Shown here: in pieces, positions 26,670 through 38,911 of the stretch
How positions within the stretch are numbered: the stretch's first letter is position 1
Layout of the letters: each line of letters opens with the position of its first letter
Source of the DNA: Desulfuromonadaceae bacterium
GTDB taxonomy: Bacteria; Desulfobacterota; Desulfuromonadia; Desulfuromonadales; Desulfuromonadaceae
Length of the DNA stretch: 64,000 bases
NCBI GenBank assembly: GCA_016936455.1
Contig: JAFGXV010000029.1
Coordinates: 1 to 64,000 of the forward strand
Reading direction: 5' to 3'
Made by a program: the position numbers and the translations under genes
The notes under the pieces: generated by a model
What the model saw: the letters and a program-made list of their open reading frames with translations, nothing else
What the model was told of the DNA's origin: nothing
The model's database searches: none

Positions 26670-27146
26670 ATCGCCGGCGGGGCCTATACAACAGCACTTC
26701 AGCTGCTGACACGCCGGGCGCGCAGCGAACGGGATCTGATTCAGCGGCTAAGACGTAAAAAGTTTGACCCGCGCGACATCGACGCGGCGGTGCAGCGCTG
26801 CCGCGAACTCGGCTATCTGAACGATGAACAGGTCGCCGCCGAGCGCGCCGAATCGTTAGTCCGGCAGGGCCGAGCCGTTGGCCAGTCCCTGCGGCTGAGG
26901 CTGCGTCAGGAAGGGTTTGCCGACCAGGCGATTGATCAGGCGCTGGAACACTGTGCCGGAGCATCGCGCGAGCACGAGGTTCTGGAGCAGCTGGTGAGCC
27001 GCCGCTGCGGCACATTGGAAAACATCCGCCACGACGCACGGCAGAAACGCCGACTGATGGCGTATTTACAACGCCGGGGATTTTCCCCGAGCACCATATA
27101 TGACTACTTTAATGAAAGGCAGATCCATCCCTATGCTGACGGCTAA
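26670..27146 (+). CDS. recX: regulatory protein RecX, apparently with an ATC start
   Basis: About 158 aa; modulates RecA filament activity. Three-helix repeats are visible: [38 protein letters not shown] and [14 protein letters not shown]-like repeats to the end. The family normally begins a few residues before the ALxLL segment. In this frame no ATG, GTG or TTG lies near there; the next upstream ATG, at 26523, would translate 48 residues of pilT in the wrong frame. ATC at 26670 stands 7 bases after AAGGAG, so a rare ATC start is likely. The end overlaps alaS by 14 bases. Confidence 0.87.
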   Translation: MAGGAYTTALQLLTRRARSERDLIQRLRRKKFDPRDIDAAVQRCRELGYLNDEQVAAERAESLVRQGRAVGQSLRLRLRQEGFADQAIDQALEHCAGASREHEVLEQLVSRRCGTLENIRHDARQKRRLMAYLQRRGFSPSTIYDYFNERQIHPYADG

Positions 27147-29781
27147 AGACATCCGCGCCCGCTTTCTGACCTATTTTGAACAGAACGGCCACCAGGTGGT
27201 TGCATCCTCCTCTCTGGTTCCGCACAACGACCCGACTCTGCTGTTCACCAATGCCGGCATGAATCAGTTCAAGGACTGTTTTCTCGGCAACGAAAAACGG
27301 GCCTACGTCCGCGCGGCCTCCTCGCAGAAATGCGTGCGTGCCGGCGGCAAGCACAACGATCTGGAAAATGTGGGCCGCACGGCGCGCCACCATACCTTCT
27401 TTGAAATGCTCGGCAACTTTTCGTTCGGCGACTATTTCAAGAAGGAGGCCATCGCCTATGCCTGGGAATTCCTGACCCAGGATCTCAAGCTCGACAAGGA
27501 CCGGCTCTACGTCACGGTCTTCACCGATGACGATGAGGCCGCCGACATCTGGCACCGGCAGGAAGGCGTTCCCCGCGAGCGCATCTTCCGTTTCGGCGAA
27601 AAAGACAACTTCTGGTCCATGGGCGACACCGGCCCCTGCGGTCCCTGCACCGAGATCTTCTGGGACAACGGTCCCGGTGTCGGCTGCGGCCGGCCCGAAT
27701 GTGCCGTTGGCTGCGACTGCGACCGTTATATGGAAATCTGGAACAACGTCTTCATGCAGTTCAACCGCTCGGCCGACGGCACCCTGACGCCGCTGCCGAA
27801 ACCAGCTGTCGACACCGGAATGGGACTGGAGCGCATTACCGCCGTCATGCAGGGCGTGCCCTCCAACTACGCGACTGACCTGATCCGCAACATCATCGCC
27901 TACATTGAAAAGCTCTCGGCCAAACGCTATGGCGACAACGATGAAAATGATGTCTCCATGCGTGTTATCGCGGATCACAGCCGCGCCACCGCCTTTCTGA
28001 TTGCGGACGGCGTGCTGCCCTCCAACGAAGGCCGGGGCTACGTCCTGCGCCGCATCATGCGCCGTGCCATGCGTCACGCCAAGATGCTCGGTTTTGAGGA
28101 TCCGGTCCTCTACCAGACCGCCTCCTTCGTGCTGGAGGCCATGGCCGAGGCCTACCCCGAGGAATCAAAGCGGATCCCCTTCGTCGCTAAGGTGGTCAAA
28201 AACGAGGAAGAACGTTTCATCGCCACCCTCGGCAACGGCCTGCGTATTCTGCAGGAGGAGGTCGCCGCTCTGAAACAGGCGGGGCAGACCTGCATTGCCG
28301 GTGAAACCGTGTTCAAGCTCTATGACACCTTTGGTTTCCCCGTCGACCTCACCGCCGACATCGTCGAAAAGGACGGCTTCACCCTGGATGAAGCCGGCTT
28401 CGAACGCTGCATGGAGGCCCAGCGCGCCAAAGCCCGGGAGCACTGGAAAGGCTCTGGCGAAGAGGCCGTCGGCGTCATCTATAAGCAGCTGGTGGATCAG
28501 GGTGTCAGCGTCCGCTTCAGCGGCTATGAAACCCGGCAGAGCGACGGCGAAGTACTTGCGCTGCTGAAAAACGGCGAACTGGTCGATGAAGCCGTGTGCG
28601 GCGAAAAGGTCGAGGTTATTACCAGCGTCACCCCCTGCTACGGCGAGTCAGGTGGTCAGGTCGGAGATACAGGCGAGCTGACGACTGCGGACGCCATCCT
28701 GCGTATACTCGACACCAAAAAACCCCTGGATAATCTGTTTGTTCACGTCTGCGAGGTGGTCACCGGCGCCATTGAAAAAGGGGCTCAGGCCACCATCAGC
28801 GTCGATAACACGCGACGACAGAAAATCATTCTCAACCACACAGCCACCCATCTTCTGCAGGCTGCCCTGCAGAAGATCCTCGGCGACCACGTCAAGCAGG
28901 CCGGCTCCCTGGTCACACCGGAGCGTCTGCGCTTCGACTTCACCCATTTCTCGCCAGTCACCAGCGCGGAGCTGTTTCAGATCGAGGAGGAAGTCAACGC
29001 CCAGATTCGCGCCAATGCCGCAGTAAATTCACGGATTATGGCCGCGGACGACGCCAAAGCCGCCGGTGCCATGGCTCTGTTTGGCGAAAAATACGGTGAC
29101 GAAGTCCGGGTCGTGCGCATCGGTGACTACAGCATGGAGCTGTGCGGCGGTACTCACGCGGAAGCTGCCGGCGACATCGGGCTGTTCCGCGTCCTGTCCG
29201 AAGGCGGCATTGCCGCCGGCGTACGGCGCATCGAAGCAGCAACCGGCGACGGCGCCCTCGCTCAGGTCCACCAGCAACAGCAAACCCTGCAGCGGCTGGC
29301 CAACCTGGTCAAGAGCGATCCGCAGCAACTGGAGAACCGGCTGCAGAGACTGCTCGAACAGCAGAAGGAGATGGAAAAGGAACTCGAACAGCTCCGGGCC
29401 AGGGCCAATGCCGACCGCAGCGGGGCCCTGCTCAGCCGCGTCCAGGACATCGACGGTATCCGGTTGCTGGCCGTCAAGGTCGACGGCATCGAGGGCAAAG
29501 GACTACGCGAATTTTCCGACCAGCTGCGCGACAAACTGGGCTCCGGCGTCATGGTTCTGGCGGTCCCCGAAGCCGACAAGGTCGCGCTGCTGGTAGCCGT
29601 CACCAAAGACCTGATCGGAAAGATCAAGGCCGGCGAGTTGATCAAGCCTCTGGCCGCGATCATCGGTGGCCGCGGCGGCGGCAAGCCGGAGCTGGCTCAG
29701 GCCGGCGGCCCGGATGTCGACAAATTAAATGAGCTGTTGGAAGCCGCGCCCCAGCTGGTCCGGGAGCAGTTGGCCGGCTGA
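27133..29781 (+). CDS. alaS: alanyl-tRNA synthetase
   Basis: 882 aa from the ATG at 27133. The class II catalytic core begins with [13 protein letters not shown] and [20 protein letters not shown]. The editing domain has the zinc/His motif [12 protein letters not shown] and the [14 protein letters not shown] block. The C-terminal coiled coil (about residues 725-770) and C-Ala domain, ending [15 protein letters not shown], are complete. In-frame ATGs at 27100 and 27112 lie inside recX and add residues unlike known AlaS N-termini. A terminator follows, closing the recA-pilT-recX-alaS group. Confidence 0.98.
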   Translation: MLTAKDIRARFLTYFEQNGHQVVASSSLVPHNDPTLLFTNAGMNQFKDCFLGNEKRAYVRAASSQKCVRAGGKHNDLENVGRTARHHTFFEMLGNFSFGDYFKKEAIAYAWEFLTQDLKLDKDRLYVTVFTDDDEAADIWHRQEGVPRERIFRFGEKDNFWSMGDTGPCGPCTEIFWDNGPGVGCGRPECAVGCDCDRYMEIWNNVFMQFNRSADGTLTPLPKPAVDTGMGLERITAVMQGVPSNYATDLIRNIIAYIEKLSAKRYGDNDENDVSMRVIADHSRATAFLIADGVLPSNEGRGYVLRRIMRRAMRHAKMLGFEDPVLYQTASFVLEAMAEAYPEESKRIPFVAKVVKNEEERFIATLGNGLRILQEEVAALKQAGQTCIAGETVFKLYDTFGFPVDLTADIVEKDGFTLDEAGFERCMEAQRAKAREHWKGSGEEAVGVIYKQLVDQGVSVRFSGYETRQSDGEVLALLKNGELVDEAVCGEKVEVITSVTPCYGESGGQVGDTGELTTADAILRILDTKKPLDNLFVHVCEVVTGAIEKGAQATISVDNTRRQKIILNHTATHLLQAALQKILGDHVKQAGSLVTPERLRFDFTHFSPVTSAELFQIEEEVNAQIRANAAVNSRIMAADDAKAAGAMALFGEKYGDEVRVVRIGDYSMELCGGTHAEAAGDIGLFRVLSEGGIAAGVRRIEAATGDGALAQVHQQQQTLQRLANLVKSDPQQLENRLQRLLEQQKEMEKELEQLRARANADRSGALLSRVQDIDGIRLLAVKVDGIEGKGLREFSDQLRDKLGSGVMVLAVPEADKVALLVAVTKDLIGKIKAGELIKPLAAIIGGRGGGKPELAQAGGPDVDKLNELLEAAPQLVREQLAG

Positions 29782-29809
29782 TTTCTCAGCACACCGCAAA
29801 AAACACCCG

Positions 29810-29850
29810 CACAGCCGTTTTGAACTGAAAAACGGCTGTGTATTTTTTTT
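29810..29850 (+). terminator. Rho-independent terminator of alaS
   Basis: CACAGCCGTTTT (29810-29821) pairs with AAAACGGCTGTG (29829-29840), followed by TATTTTTTTT. Confidence 0.93.
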
Positions 29851-29918
29851 GCCTCGCCTTCTGACAGGTGCTATAAGTTTAGTTTTGCTGATTTTTTCTC
29901 TCCAGGTAGGAAACAAGA

Positions 29919-30494
29919 ATGTCTGGAATCAGGACAGAACAGTCATCCATCGCGTTTCGTGGCACCACGATTCTCTGCGTTCGCCGCGGCAACCAGGTCG
30001 CCATGGCCGGCGATGGCCAGGTCACCCTCGGTCACACGGTGATGAAGCATGGCGCCTGCAAACTGCGCCGCATGCATAACGATCGCATTCTCGCCGGCTT
30101 TGCCGGCAGCACCGCGGATGCCTTTACCCTGTTTGAAAAATTTGACGCCAAGCTGCAGGAATTTCAGGGCCAGCTGACCCGCGCTGCCGTCGCTCTGGCC
30201 AAAGACTGGCGCAGCGACCGCGTGCTGCGACGACTGGAAGCGTTGCTGATTGTGGCCGACAGCGAACAGACCCTGGTACTGTCCGGGGCCGGCGATGTCA
30301 TCAGTTCGGATGACGGTGTCGCTGCCATTGGCTCGGGCGGCGCCTATGCCCAGGCGGCAGGTCGCGCCCTGCTGCGGCACAGCGAACTGACGGCCGAACA
30401 GATCGCCCGCCATGCCTTGGAGATCGCCGCTGAAATCTGTATTTACACCAATAGCCACATCAGCCTGGAACTGCTGACGAGACAACAGCCATGA
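29919..30494 (+). CDS. hslV: ATP-dependent protease peptidase subunit HslV
   Basis: 191-aa proteasome-like threonine peptidase of the HslUV complex. The catalytic Thr should be Thr16 in [12 protein letters not shown], exposed after removal of a 15-residue leader; many HslV leaders are only one to a few residues long. Conserved [15 protein letters not shown] and [21 protein letters not shown] follow, and [13 protein letters not shown] near residue 140. The start follows TAGGAAACAAGA. It overlaps hslU by 4 bases. Confidence 0.97.
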   Translation: MSGIRTEQSSIAFRGTTILCVRRGNQVAMAGDGQVTLGHTVMKHGACKLRRMHNDRILAGFAGSTADAFTLFEKFDAKLQEFQGQLTRAAVALAKDWRSDRVLRRLEALLIVADSEQTLVLSGAGDVISSDDGVAAIGSGGAYAQAAGRALLRHSELTAEQIARHALEIAAEICIYTNSHISLELLTRQQP

Positions 30495-31816
30495 CGAACT
30501 TCACCCCGCGCGAAATCGTCTCGGAACTCGACCGCTACATCATCGGCCAGGCCAATGCCAAACGAGCCGTGGCCGTGGCGCTGCGCAACCGCTGGCGCCG
30601 TCAGCAGGTGACCGGCGAACTGCGTGACGAGATCACCCCCAAAAACATCATCATGATCGGTGCCACCGGCGTTGGCAAGACCGAGATCGCACGTCGTCTG
30701 GCCAAGCTGGCACAGGCGCCCTTCGTCAAAGTCGAGGCCAGCAAGTTCACCGAGGTCGGCTATGTCGGTCGCGATGTCGAAAGTATGGTGCGTGACCTGA
30801 TGGAAGTCGCCATTCTCATGGTCCGGGAGGAAGAAGCACAAAAAGTCCGCCTCAAAGCCGAAGAACAGGCCGAAGAGAAACTGCTCGACCTGCTGCTGCC
30901 CGGCGAACGCGCCAACGAAAGCAGTCTGGATGGCGACGGCTCGACGCGCGACAAACTGCGGCGGCTGCTGCGCATGGGCGAGCTGGACGAGCGCTTCGTT
31001 GAACTGGAAACCCAGGAAGCGAGCCTGCCAGCCATGGAGGTGCTCACACCGCCCGGAGCCGAGGATCTGGGGCTGAACATCAAGGAAATGTTCGGCAACC
31101 TGTTCCCGAAAAAAACCAAACGGCGTCGCATCCGCGTCCATGAAGCACGGGAAATCCTCACCGAGCAGGAAGCGGAGAAACTGCTGGATATGGACGATGT
31201 TCAGACCCTGGCCCGCCAGCGGACCGAACAAACCGGCATCATCTTCATCGACGAGATCGACAAGGTGGCCAGCCGCGATGGTGGCCAGGGGCCGGAAGTG
31301 TCGCGCGAAGGGGTGCAGCGCGACATTCTGCCCATTGTCGAGGGCAGCACCGTCAACACCAAGTACGGCGCGGTAAAAACCGACCACATTCTGTTCATCG
31401 CCGCCGGAGCCTTCCATGTGGCCAAGCCGTCGGATCTGATCCCCGAGCTGCAGGGCCGCTTTCCGATTCGCGTTGAACTGGATGCCCTGGGCGAAAAGGA
31501 ATTCGTCCAGATTCTGACCGAGCCGCGCAATGCCCTGCTGCGCCAGTATCAGGCCTTGCTCGCCACGGAAGGGCTTAAGCTGCACTTCAGTGACGACGCC
31601 ATCCGCGAGATGGCGCGCATCGCCGCGCAGGTCAACGCGCAGACAGAAAACATCGGCGCACGCCGCCTGCATACCATCATTGAACGCCTGCTCGACACGA
31701 TCTCGTTCGAGGCCCCGGAGCTGGCGGAAAAAACCATCGCCATCAGCGCCGAGCAGGTGCGCGAGCAACTGAGCGACATCGTTGCCGATGAGGATCTGTC
31801 GCGGTTCATTCTCTAG
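30491..31816 (+). CDS. hslU: ATP-dependent protease ATPase subunit HslU
   Basis: 441-aa AAA+ unfoldase that feeds substrates to HslV. Walker [14 protein letters not shown] (about residues 57-69), the pore motif GYVGRDVE, an I domain with Glu/Arg-rich helices (about 105-230), Walker [14 protein letters not shown], sensor/Arg-finger region [11 protein letters not shown], and the C-terminal activation tail LSRFIL. Length equals the family norm. The ATG overlaps the hslV stop (ATGA). Confidence 0.98.
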   Translation: MTNFTPREIVSELDRYIIGQANAKRAVAVALRNRWRRQQVTGELRDEITPKNIIMIGATGVGKTEIARRLAKLAQAPFVKVEASKFTEVGYVGRDVESMVRDLMEVAILMVREEEAQKVRLKAEEQAEEKLLDLLLPGERANESSLDGDGSTRDKLRRLLRMGELDERFVELETQEASLPAMEVLTPPGAEDLGLNIKEMFGNLFPKKTKRRRIRVHEAREILTEQEAEKLLDMDDVQTLARQRTEQTGIIFIDEIDKVASRDGGQGPEVSREGVQRDILPIVEGSTVNTKYGAVKTDHILFIAAGAFHVAKPSDLIPELQGRFPIRVELDALGEKEFVQILTEPRNALLRQYQALLATEGLKLHFSDDAIREMARIAAQVNAQTENIGARRLHTIIERLLDTISFEAPELAEKTIAISAEQVREQLSDIVADEDLSRFIL

Positions 31817-33987
<2,171 letters not shown>

Positions 33988-34185
33988 ATGACCATAACCA
34001 AAGAAGCCAAGATCGGCAGCCTGATTCTCCTCGCCGTCCTGATTACCGCATTTCTCTGGGTATTTTTCCATGAAAAGGAAGAGAAGTATTATCCACCGTA
34101 CAAGTACTATTCCGGCGACAAACCGGACTACAGCTCGCAGAAAAGCAGTCGCAACAAGTTTTTTCCTGCGGAACAGAAAGATTAG
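33988..34185 (+). CDS. small single-pass membrane protein, function unknown
   Basis: 65 aa. A short cytoplasmic start (MTITKEAKIG), one transmembrane segment (SLILLAVLITAFLWVFF, residues 11-27), then a hydrophilic Tyr/Lys/Ser-rich tail (YYPPYKYYSGD). The ATG directly follows the argD stop and GAGGGATAG supplies the ribosome site, so it is coupled to argD. No motif suggests a function. It lies inside the arginine gene run and is followed by argF 51 bp later. Confidence 0.7.
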   Translation: MTITKEAKIGSLILLAVLITAFLWVFFHEKEEKYYPPYKYYSGDKPDYSSQKSSRNKFFPAEQKD

Positions 34186-34236
34186 CCTTGGCCGTGCCGA
34201 AAACGGCGCTGAACCTGTCAAAGGAGCCTGAATCAA

Positions 34237-35166
34237 ATGAAAGCCGATTTTTTGTGTCTGTCTGAATGGACGGCACCGCAGCTGGATGCCATCTTCACCC
34301 TGACCGGAAACCTGAAACAACAGCAGAAAGCGGGCATTCCCCATCCCCTGCTGGCGGGAAAAACCCTGGGCATGATCTTTGAGAAAAGCTCCACCCGCAC
34401 CCGCGTCTCCTTTGAGGTCGGCATGTACCAGCTCGGCGGCCATGCCCTGTTTCTGTCATCCGGAAATACCCAGATCGGCCGCGGTGAGCCGATCAAGGAT
34501 ACCGCACGCGTGTTGTCGCGCTATGTCGACGGCATCATGATCCGCACCTATTCCCAGAGCGCGGCCGCCGAACTGGCGAGCTATGCCGACGTTCCGGTGA
34601 TCAACGCCCTGACGGACAGCTACCATCCCTGCCAAATCATGGCCGACCTGTTCACAGTGCTGGAACACAAGGGCAGCTATGCGGACCAGGTCTACTGCTG
34701 GATCGGCGATGGCAACAACATGGCCAATTCCTGGATCAACGCCGCCGCCGTCTTCGGTTTCGAACTGCGCGTCGCGACACCCGCCGGCTATGAGCCCGAC
34801 CCCTGGGTCATTGAGCGCGCCCGGCAGCGCGGGGCCAAACTGCTGCTCACCAACGATCCGCTCGAAGCCGCTCGCGGGGCCGATGTCCTTAACACCGACG
34901 TCTGGGCCAGCATGGGACAGGAAGAAGAGCAGGCCCAGCGTGAAAAAGATTTTGTCGGCTTTCAACTCAACAACGCCGTGCTGGCCGTCGCCGACAAACA
35001 GTGTCTGGTGCTGCACTGCCTGCCCGCCCACCGCGGTGAGGAAATCAGCGACGAGGTGATTGAAGGGCCGCACTCCGTGGTGTTTGACGAGGCGGAGAAC
35101 CGCCTCCATGTCCAGAAAGCGATCCTGGTGACGCTGATGGGCGACAAGGAACAGGCATGCTGCTGA
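34237..35166 (+). CDS. argF: ornithine carbamoyltransferase
   Basis: 309 aa; makes citrulline from ornithine and carbamoyl phosphate. The carbamoyl-phosphate site is FEKSSTRTRVSFEVG, followed by the YHPCQIMADL block, ornithine-site motifs in TDVWASMGQEEE and the Cys loop VLHCLPAHRGEE. The ATG follows CAAAGGAGCCTGAATCAA. The stop overlaps the next gene (RDD protein) by 10 bases. Confidence 0.98.
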   Translation: MKADFLCLSEWTAPQLDAIFTLTGNLKQQQKAGIPHPLLAGKTLGMIFEKSSTRTRVSFEVGMYQLGGHALFLSSGNTQIGRGEPIKDTARVLSRYVDGIMIRTYSQSAAAELASYADVPVINALTDSYHPCQIMADLFTVLEHKGSYADQVYCWIGDGNNMANSWINAAAVFGFELRVATPAGYEPDPWVIERARQRGAKLLLTNDPLEAARGADVLNTDVWASMGQEEEQAQREKDFVGFQLNNAVLAVADKQCLVLHCLPAHRGEEISDEVIEGPHSVVFDEAENRLHVQKAILVTLMGDKEQACC

Positions 35167-35867
35167 AGTGCCCGCACTGTCACTTCAGCAAAGAAGTCGA
35201 CACCGGGGCGCTGCCGGCCCTGCCCCTGAAGGTCAACTGCCCGAAATGCGGCCAGAACTTCACCTTCGGTCAAAGCCTGAGCACAACGGAAGCCGGAACG
35301 GAACCCGCCCCCTCAACGCTGACGCCACCACCGCCACCGGTGAGGGAACCAGTCACCGCGGCAGCGGATGCAGACCCGCGTATTCTGGCCGAGAAACAGG
35401 ACGTCATCATCCCGCCTCCGCCCATCGGCACCAACGCGGGGGCAGAGGAACCACCAGCCGGCTTCTGGGTGCGCGCAGTAGCCGCACTGCTGGACTCATT
35501 GCTGTCTTCAATCCTACAGTTTGTTATGATGTATGCACTGGAAATGGTCATCCGGTTCAGCGGGCTGACCATGAGAACCGAACTGCATATTCTTTCCAGC
35601 CTGTTCGGCATTCTGGTAGCGCTGTTTTACTACGTGTTTTTTACCGGCTACAATGGCCAGACCCCGGGCAAGATGGCGCTGGGGATTCAGGTCGTCGATG
35701 AGTCCGGCTCAGCCGTTGGCTATGGGCAGGCTTTTGTGCGGGAAACCGTGGGCAAATTTTTGTCCAGCCTGATTCTGGGCATCGGCTACCTGATGGTGGC
35801 CCTGCGTCAGGACAAACGCGCATTGCACGATCTGATCGCCCGCACCCGGGTCATCCGGATCAAATAA
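35157..35867 (+). CDS. RDD-family membrane protein with N-terminal zinc ribbon
   Basis: 236 aa. The N-terminus has a zinc-ribbon of the MJ0042 type: CPHC (Cys5, Cys8) and CPKC (Cys28, Cys31). A Pro/Thr-rich linker spans about residues 45-100. A C-terminal RDD domain with membrane helices follows, with GFWVRAVAALLDSLL at its start and the conserved GQTPGKMALGIQVVDESG and RQDKRALHDLIARTRV. RDD proteins are of uncertain role; some act in ion exchange. It overlaps argF by 10 bases, so it is expressed with the arginine genes. Confidence 0.85.
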   Translation: MLLKCPHCHFSKEVDTGALPALPLKVNCPKCGQNFTFGQSLSTTEAGTEPAPSTLTPPPPPVREPVTAAADADPRILAEKQDVIIPPPPIGTNAGAEEPPAGFWVRAVAALLDSLLSSILQFVMMYALEMVIRFSGLTMRTELHILSSLFGILVALFYYVFFTGYNGQTPGKMALGIQVVDESGSAVGYGQAFVRETVGKFLSSLILGIGYLMVALRQDKRALHDLIARTRVIRIK

Positions 35868-35900
35868 GGCTTTTGCAAAGCTCAAACAGGTCATTATCCC

Positions 35901-35935
35901 AAGCCTCCACGAACAGTTCGGGATGGCTTTTATTC
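35901..35935 (+). terminator. hairpin upstream of argG, possible terminator or attenuator
   Basis: AAGCCTCC pairs with GGGATGGCTT and encloses CGAAC/GTTCG, followed by TTTTATT. It lies in the 90-bp gap between the RDD gene and argG, 23 bp from the argG start. It could end the upstream transcript or modulate argG. Confidence 0.5.
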
Positions 35936-35957
35936 AAGAGAACCAAGGAGAACAACC

Positions 35958-37175
35958 ATGAAAAAAGGCTCAGTCAAAAAGGCCGTCCTGGCCTATTCCG
36001 GCGGTCTGGACACCTCCATTATCCTGAAATGGCTGATTGAAGAATATGGCTGCGAAGTCATCGCCTTTTCGGCCGACCTCGGCCAGGGCGAGGAACTCGA
36101 TTTCATCCCCGAAAAAGCCAAAAAAACCGGCGCCAGCAAGTGTTTTATCGAAGATCTGCGCGAGGAGTTCACCCGCGACTTCGTCTTCCCCATGTTCCGA
36201 GCCAACGCCATCTACGAAGGCCGCTATTTCCTCGGCACCTCCATTGCCCGGCCCCTGATCGCCAAGAAACAGATGGAGATCGCCCTGGCCGAAGGTGCCG
36301 ACGCCGTCTCCCACGGCGCCACCGGCAAAGGGAATGACCAGGTCCGTTTCGAACTGGCCTACTACCACTATGACCCGTCAGTGAAGGTCATTGCCCCCTG
36401 GCGTGAGTGGGATCTCAATAGCCGCACCGCGCTGGAAGAATACGCCAAGAAGCACGGCATTCCGGTACCGACCAGTAAAAAGTTCCCCTGGAGTTCCGAC
36501 CGCAACCTGCTGCACATCTCCTTCGAGGGCGATATCCTGGAGAACCCCTGGGCCGAGGCGCCCAACGAGATGTACATGCTGACCGTGCATCCGGAAGACG
36601 CCCCCGACACCCCGGAATACGTTGAAGTGGAGTTTGAGCAGGGCAATGCCGTCGCCGTCAATGGCGAGCGCCTGTCCCCGGCCAACCTGCTGGCCAAACT
36701 CAACCAGCTCGGCGGCAAGCACGGCATCGGCCGTGTCGACCTGATGGAAAACCGCTACGTCGGCATGAAAAGCCGCGGCGTTTATGAGACCCCGGGCGGG
36801 ACCATCCTCGAAGAGGCCCATCGCGGCGTTGAGTCCATCACCATGGACCGCGAGGTCATGCACCTGCGCGATTCGCTGATTCCGCGCTATGCCGAAATGG
36901 TCTACAATGGCTACTGGTTCGCCCCGGAGCGGCTGGCCCTGCAGGCCCTGATCGACGAGACTCAGAAAACCGTCAACGGCGTCGCCCGGGTCAAGCTGTA
37001 TAAAGGCCACTGCCGCGTCGTCGGCCGCAAATCCGATACCGACAGCCTGTTCAACGTCGATTTTGCCACCTTCGAAGCCGATCAGGTCTACAATCAGGCC
37101 GATGCCGAAGGCTTCATCAAGCTCAATGCCCTGCGTCTGCGCATTCGCAGCATGATGATGAACAGCAAGAAGTAG
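35958..37175 (+). CDS. argG: argininosuccinate synthase
   Basis: 405 aa; joins citrulline and aspartate with ATP. The N-terminal PP-motif is [19 protein letters not shown], with [16 protein letters not shown] and the C-terminal [18 protein letters not shown]. The ATG follows CCAAGGAGAACAACC, the same ribosome-site pattern as argH and the flavoprotein at 59070. Length matches the family. A Nudix gene follows 55 bp downstream. Confidence 0.98.
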   Translation: MKKGSVKKAVLAYSGGLDTSIILKWLIEEYGCEVIAFSADLGQGEELDFIPEKAKKTGASKCFIEDLREEFTRDFVFPMFRANAIYEGRYFLGTSIARPLIAKKQMEIALAEGADAVSHGATGKGNDQVRFELAYYHYDPSVKVIAPWREWDLNSRTALEEYAKKHGIPVPTSKKFPWSSDRNLLHISFEGDILENPWAEAPNEMYMLTVHPEDAPDTPEYVEVEFEQGNAVAVNGERLSPANLLAKLNQLGGKHGIGRVDLMENRYVGMKSRGVYETPGGTILEEAHRGVESITMDREVMHLRDSLIPRYAEMVYNGYWFAPERLALQALIDETQKTVNGVARVKLYKGHCRVVGRKSDTDSLFNVDFATFEADQVYNQADAEGFIKLNALRLRIRSMMMNSKK

Positions 37176-37230
37176 TCGCACTTCCGCCGTGCCGGGGCCC
37201 TTGTCCCGGCACGGCAACCGGTTGGACATC

Positions 37231-37716
37231 ATGGAATCAGCCCTGCAAAAAGCCATCAAGACCTCGGTCGTCGCCTGCATCGTCGATGAACAGGATCGAA
37301 TCCTGCTCACTAAACGCAGCATTCCGCCTTTTTTCGGCCAGTGGGTCATGCCCGGCGGCAAAATTGATCACGGCGAATCGATCGAAAAAGCCCTGCGCCG
37401 CGAGGTGATGGAAGAAGTGGGCCTGGACGTCGCCATGGGCAAACTGGTGGACATCTTCGAGCATCTGGCCATCGGCCACAAACAGGACCACTACATCATC
37501 CTCTACTATCGGGCGCGGCCTCTAACCTTCGATCTGGCCATCAATCCCGGCGAACTGAGCGAAGCCGTATGGTTCGAAGCCGGGCAGCTGCCGGCACTGG
37601 ATGTGCCACCCGGCTGCCGCCAGATTCTTTCGCACCTTTATCCCGGCCTCGCCTGGCCCCATCTGGAACCGCCGGGCGACGACGCCGACCGCGAACTGCC
37701 GGGCAGCGGCGCCTAG
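37231..37716 (+). CDS. Nudix hydrolase
   Basis: 161 aa from the ATG at 37231; a GTG at 37189 would add 14 residues. The Nudix box is complete, GKIDHGESIEKALRREVMEEVGL (about residues 47-69; G-x5-E-x7-REVMEE-x-GL), with PPFFGQWVMPGG just before it. Family members cleave nucleoside diphosphates linked to other moieties; the layout resembles 8-oxo-dGTP or NADH-type housekeeping enzymes, but the substrate is not readable. It ends 13 bp before the nitrilase-like gene and is probably part of the same transcript. Confidence 0.9.
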   Translation: MESALQKAIKTSVVACIVDEQDRILLTKRSIPPFFGQWVMPGGKIDHGESIEKALRREVMEEVGLDVAMGKLVDIFEHLAIGHKQDHYIILYYRARPLTFDLAINPGELSEAVWFEAGQLPALDVPPGCRQILSHLYPGLAWPHLEPPGDDADRELPGSGA

Positions 37717-37729
37717 CCGGAGTCCGACC

Positions 37730-38911
37730 ATGTTCAAGATTGTCCAGAAAAGCGTCGATCTTCGATTTCCGCGCGGCCACCACCTGCACTGCCTGATCGC
37801 CCAGATTCCCAATGAAATCCGTCACGAGCTGGAACCGGATTCCCAGATCGTCTCAGCCCGCAAATGGCAGCGCATCCGCTCGGTGCTGGAGCTGGTATCG
37901 CACGCCCAGGGCAATCTGAAAAAACTGCATTTTCTGCTGGTGCCGGAATCGACCCTGCCGCTGGAGCAGCTTGATGACATGCTGGCGCTGGTATCGCGCT
38001 CCTTTGCACCCAATACTGTCACCATGATCGGCATCGAACACATGCCGCTGACCCGCTTTGTCGAGCTGGTGGAACGCTTTCAGAGTGACAATCAGGAACT
38101 GCTGGTCTCCATCCGCGACGATCGCCTCAGCGGCAACATCGACCGACTCAAGGTCAACAGCGCGGCCGTGGTGATCAAAGAGGACAGCGGCACCCTGCGC
38201 GTCTTCCTGCAGGCCAAGAGCCATCCCTTCGCCGGCGAAGAAGCGCTGGATGCCTGCCACGATCTCTATCACGGCAAGGTTTTTCCCCTGTGGCACTGCC
38301 AGTCGACGGGCTTCAATTTCATGGCCCTGATCTGCTTCGACTACATCTACCGCACCCTGTATCAGTCCAACATCGCCCAGGTGATCCATCACGCCAACGA
38401 ACTGTATTTTTCCACCCGCCAGCATCTTGATTTACTGGCGGTTTTGGAGTGTAATCCCAAACCGGAACATCCGGTGTTTCGCGACGTGGTCCACGGCTTC
38501 TACGGCGAACTGCTCGAAGCGGCACCGGGGGTGCGCGAAACCATCACCGTGTTCTGCAACGCCGCAACGGAGACGCGCCAGTCGCTTCCCGTCGCCGACG
38601 ACGCTGCGGTATTCGGTCACTCCTCGGTGATCATCCACAAGAACCACCGCATGCTGCCGCGACAACTGCAGGAGTTCTCCGTCGACGACTTTGACGGGTT
38701 GCCGGTCTGTCGCCTGCGTTTCGGCAACGCAACACGGCTGTTTTATTTCAATCTGCCGGTATTTCATGAATTCGATCCACGCACCACACGCATGCCGCTG
38801 AAGGTTCACCGCATTTACCGGCCGGATGAACAGGGCAGCTGGATCAGCGCTGAACAGGAATCAGACAGCCGCAATCTGCTGGCTTTCGACAACGAAGGAG
38901 AACAACCATGA
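37730..38911 (+). CDS. nitrilase-superfamily-like protein inside the arginine cluster
   Basis: 393 aa from the ATG at 37730, preceded by GGAGTCCGACC. I do not recognise a named family, but three segments fall in the order and context of the nitrilase Glu-Lys-Cys triad: LLVPESTLP (Glu73), [12 protein letters not shown] (Lys163) and [10 protein letters not shown] (Cys202). Nitrilases typically show LPE, KxHL and CYD/CFD at these points. The remaining 190 residues include [15 protein letters not shown]. If it is a C-N hydrolase, an amide or carbamoyl intermediate of arginine metabolism would be a natural guess, but this is inference. It overlaps argH by 4 bases. Confidence 0.65.
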   Translation: MFKIVQKSVDLRFPRGHHLHCLIAQIPNEIRHELEPDSQIVSARKWQRIRSVLELVSHAQGNLKKLHFLLVPESTLPLEQLDDMLALVSRSFAPNTVTMIGIEHMPLTRFVELVERFQSDNQELLVSIRDDRLSGNIDRLKVNSAAVVIKEDSGTLRVFLQAKSHPFAGEEALDACHDLYHGKVFPLWHCQSTGFNFMALICFDYIYRTLYQSNIAQVIHHANELYFSTRQHLDLLAVLECNPKPEHPVFRDVVHGFYGELLEAAPGVRETITVFCNAATETRQSLPVADDAAVFGHSSVIIHKNHRMLPRQLQEFSVDDFDGLPVCRLRFGNATRLFYFNLPVFHEFDPRTTRMPLKVHRIYRPDEQGSWISAEQESDSRNLLAFDNEGEQP

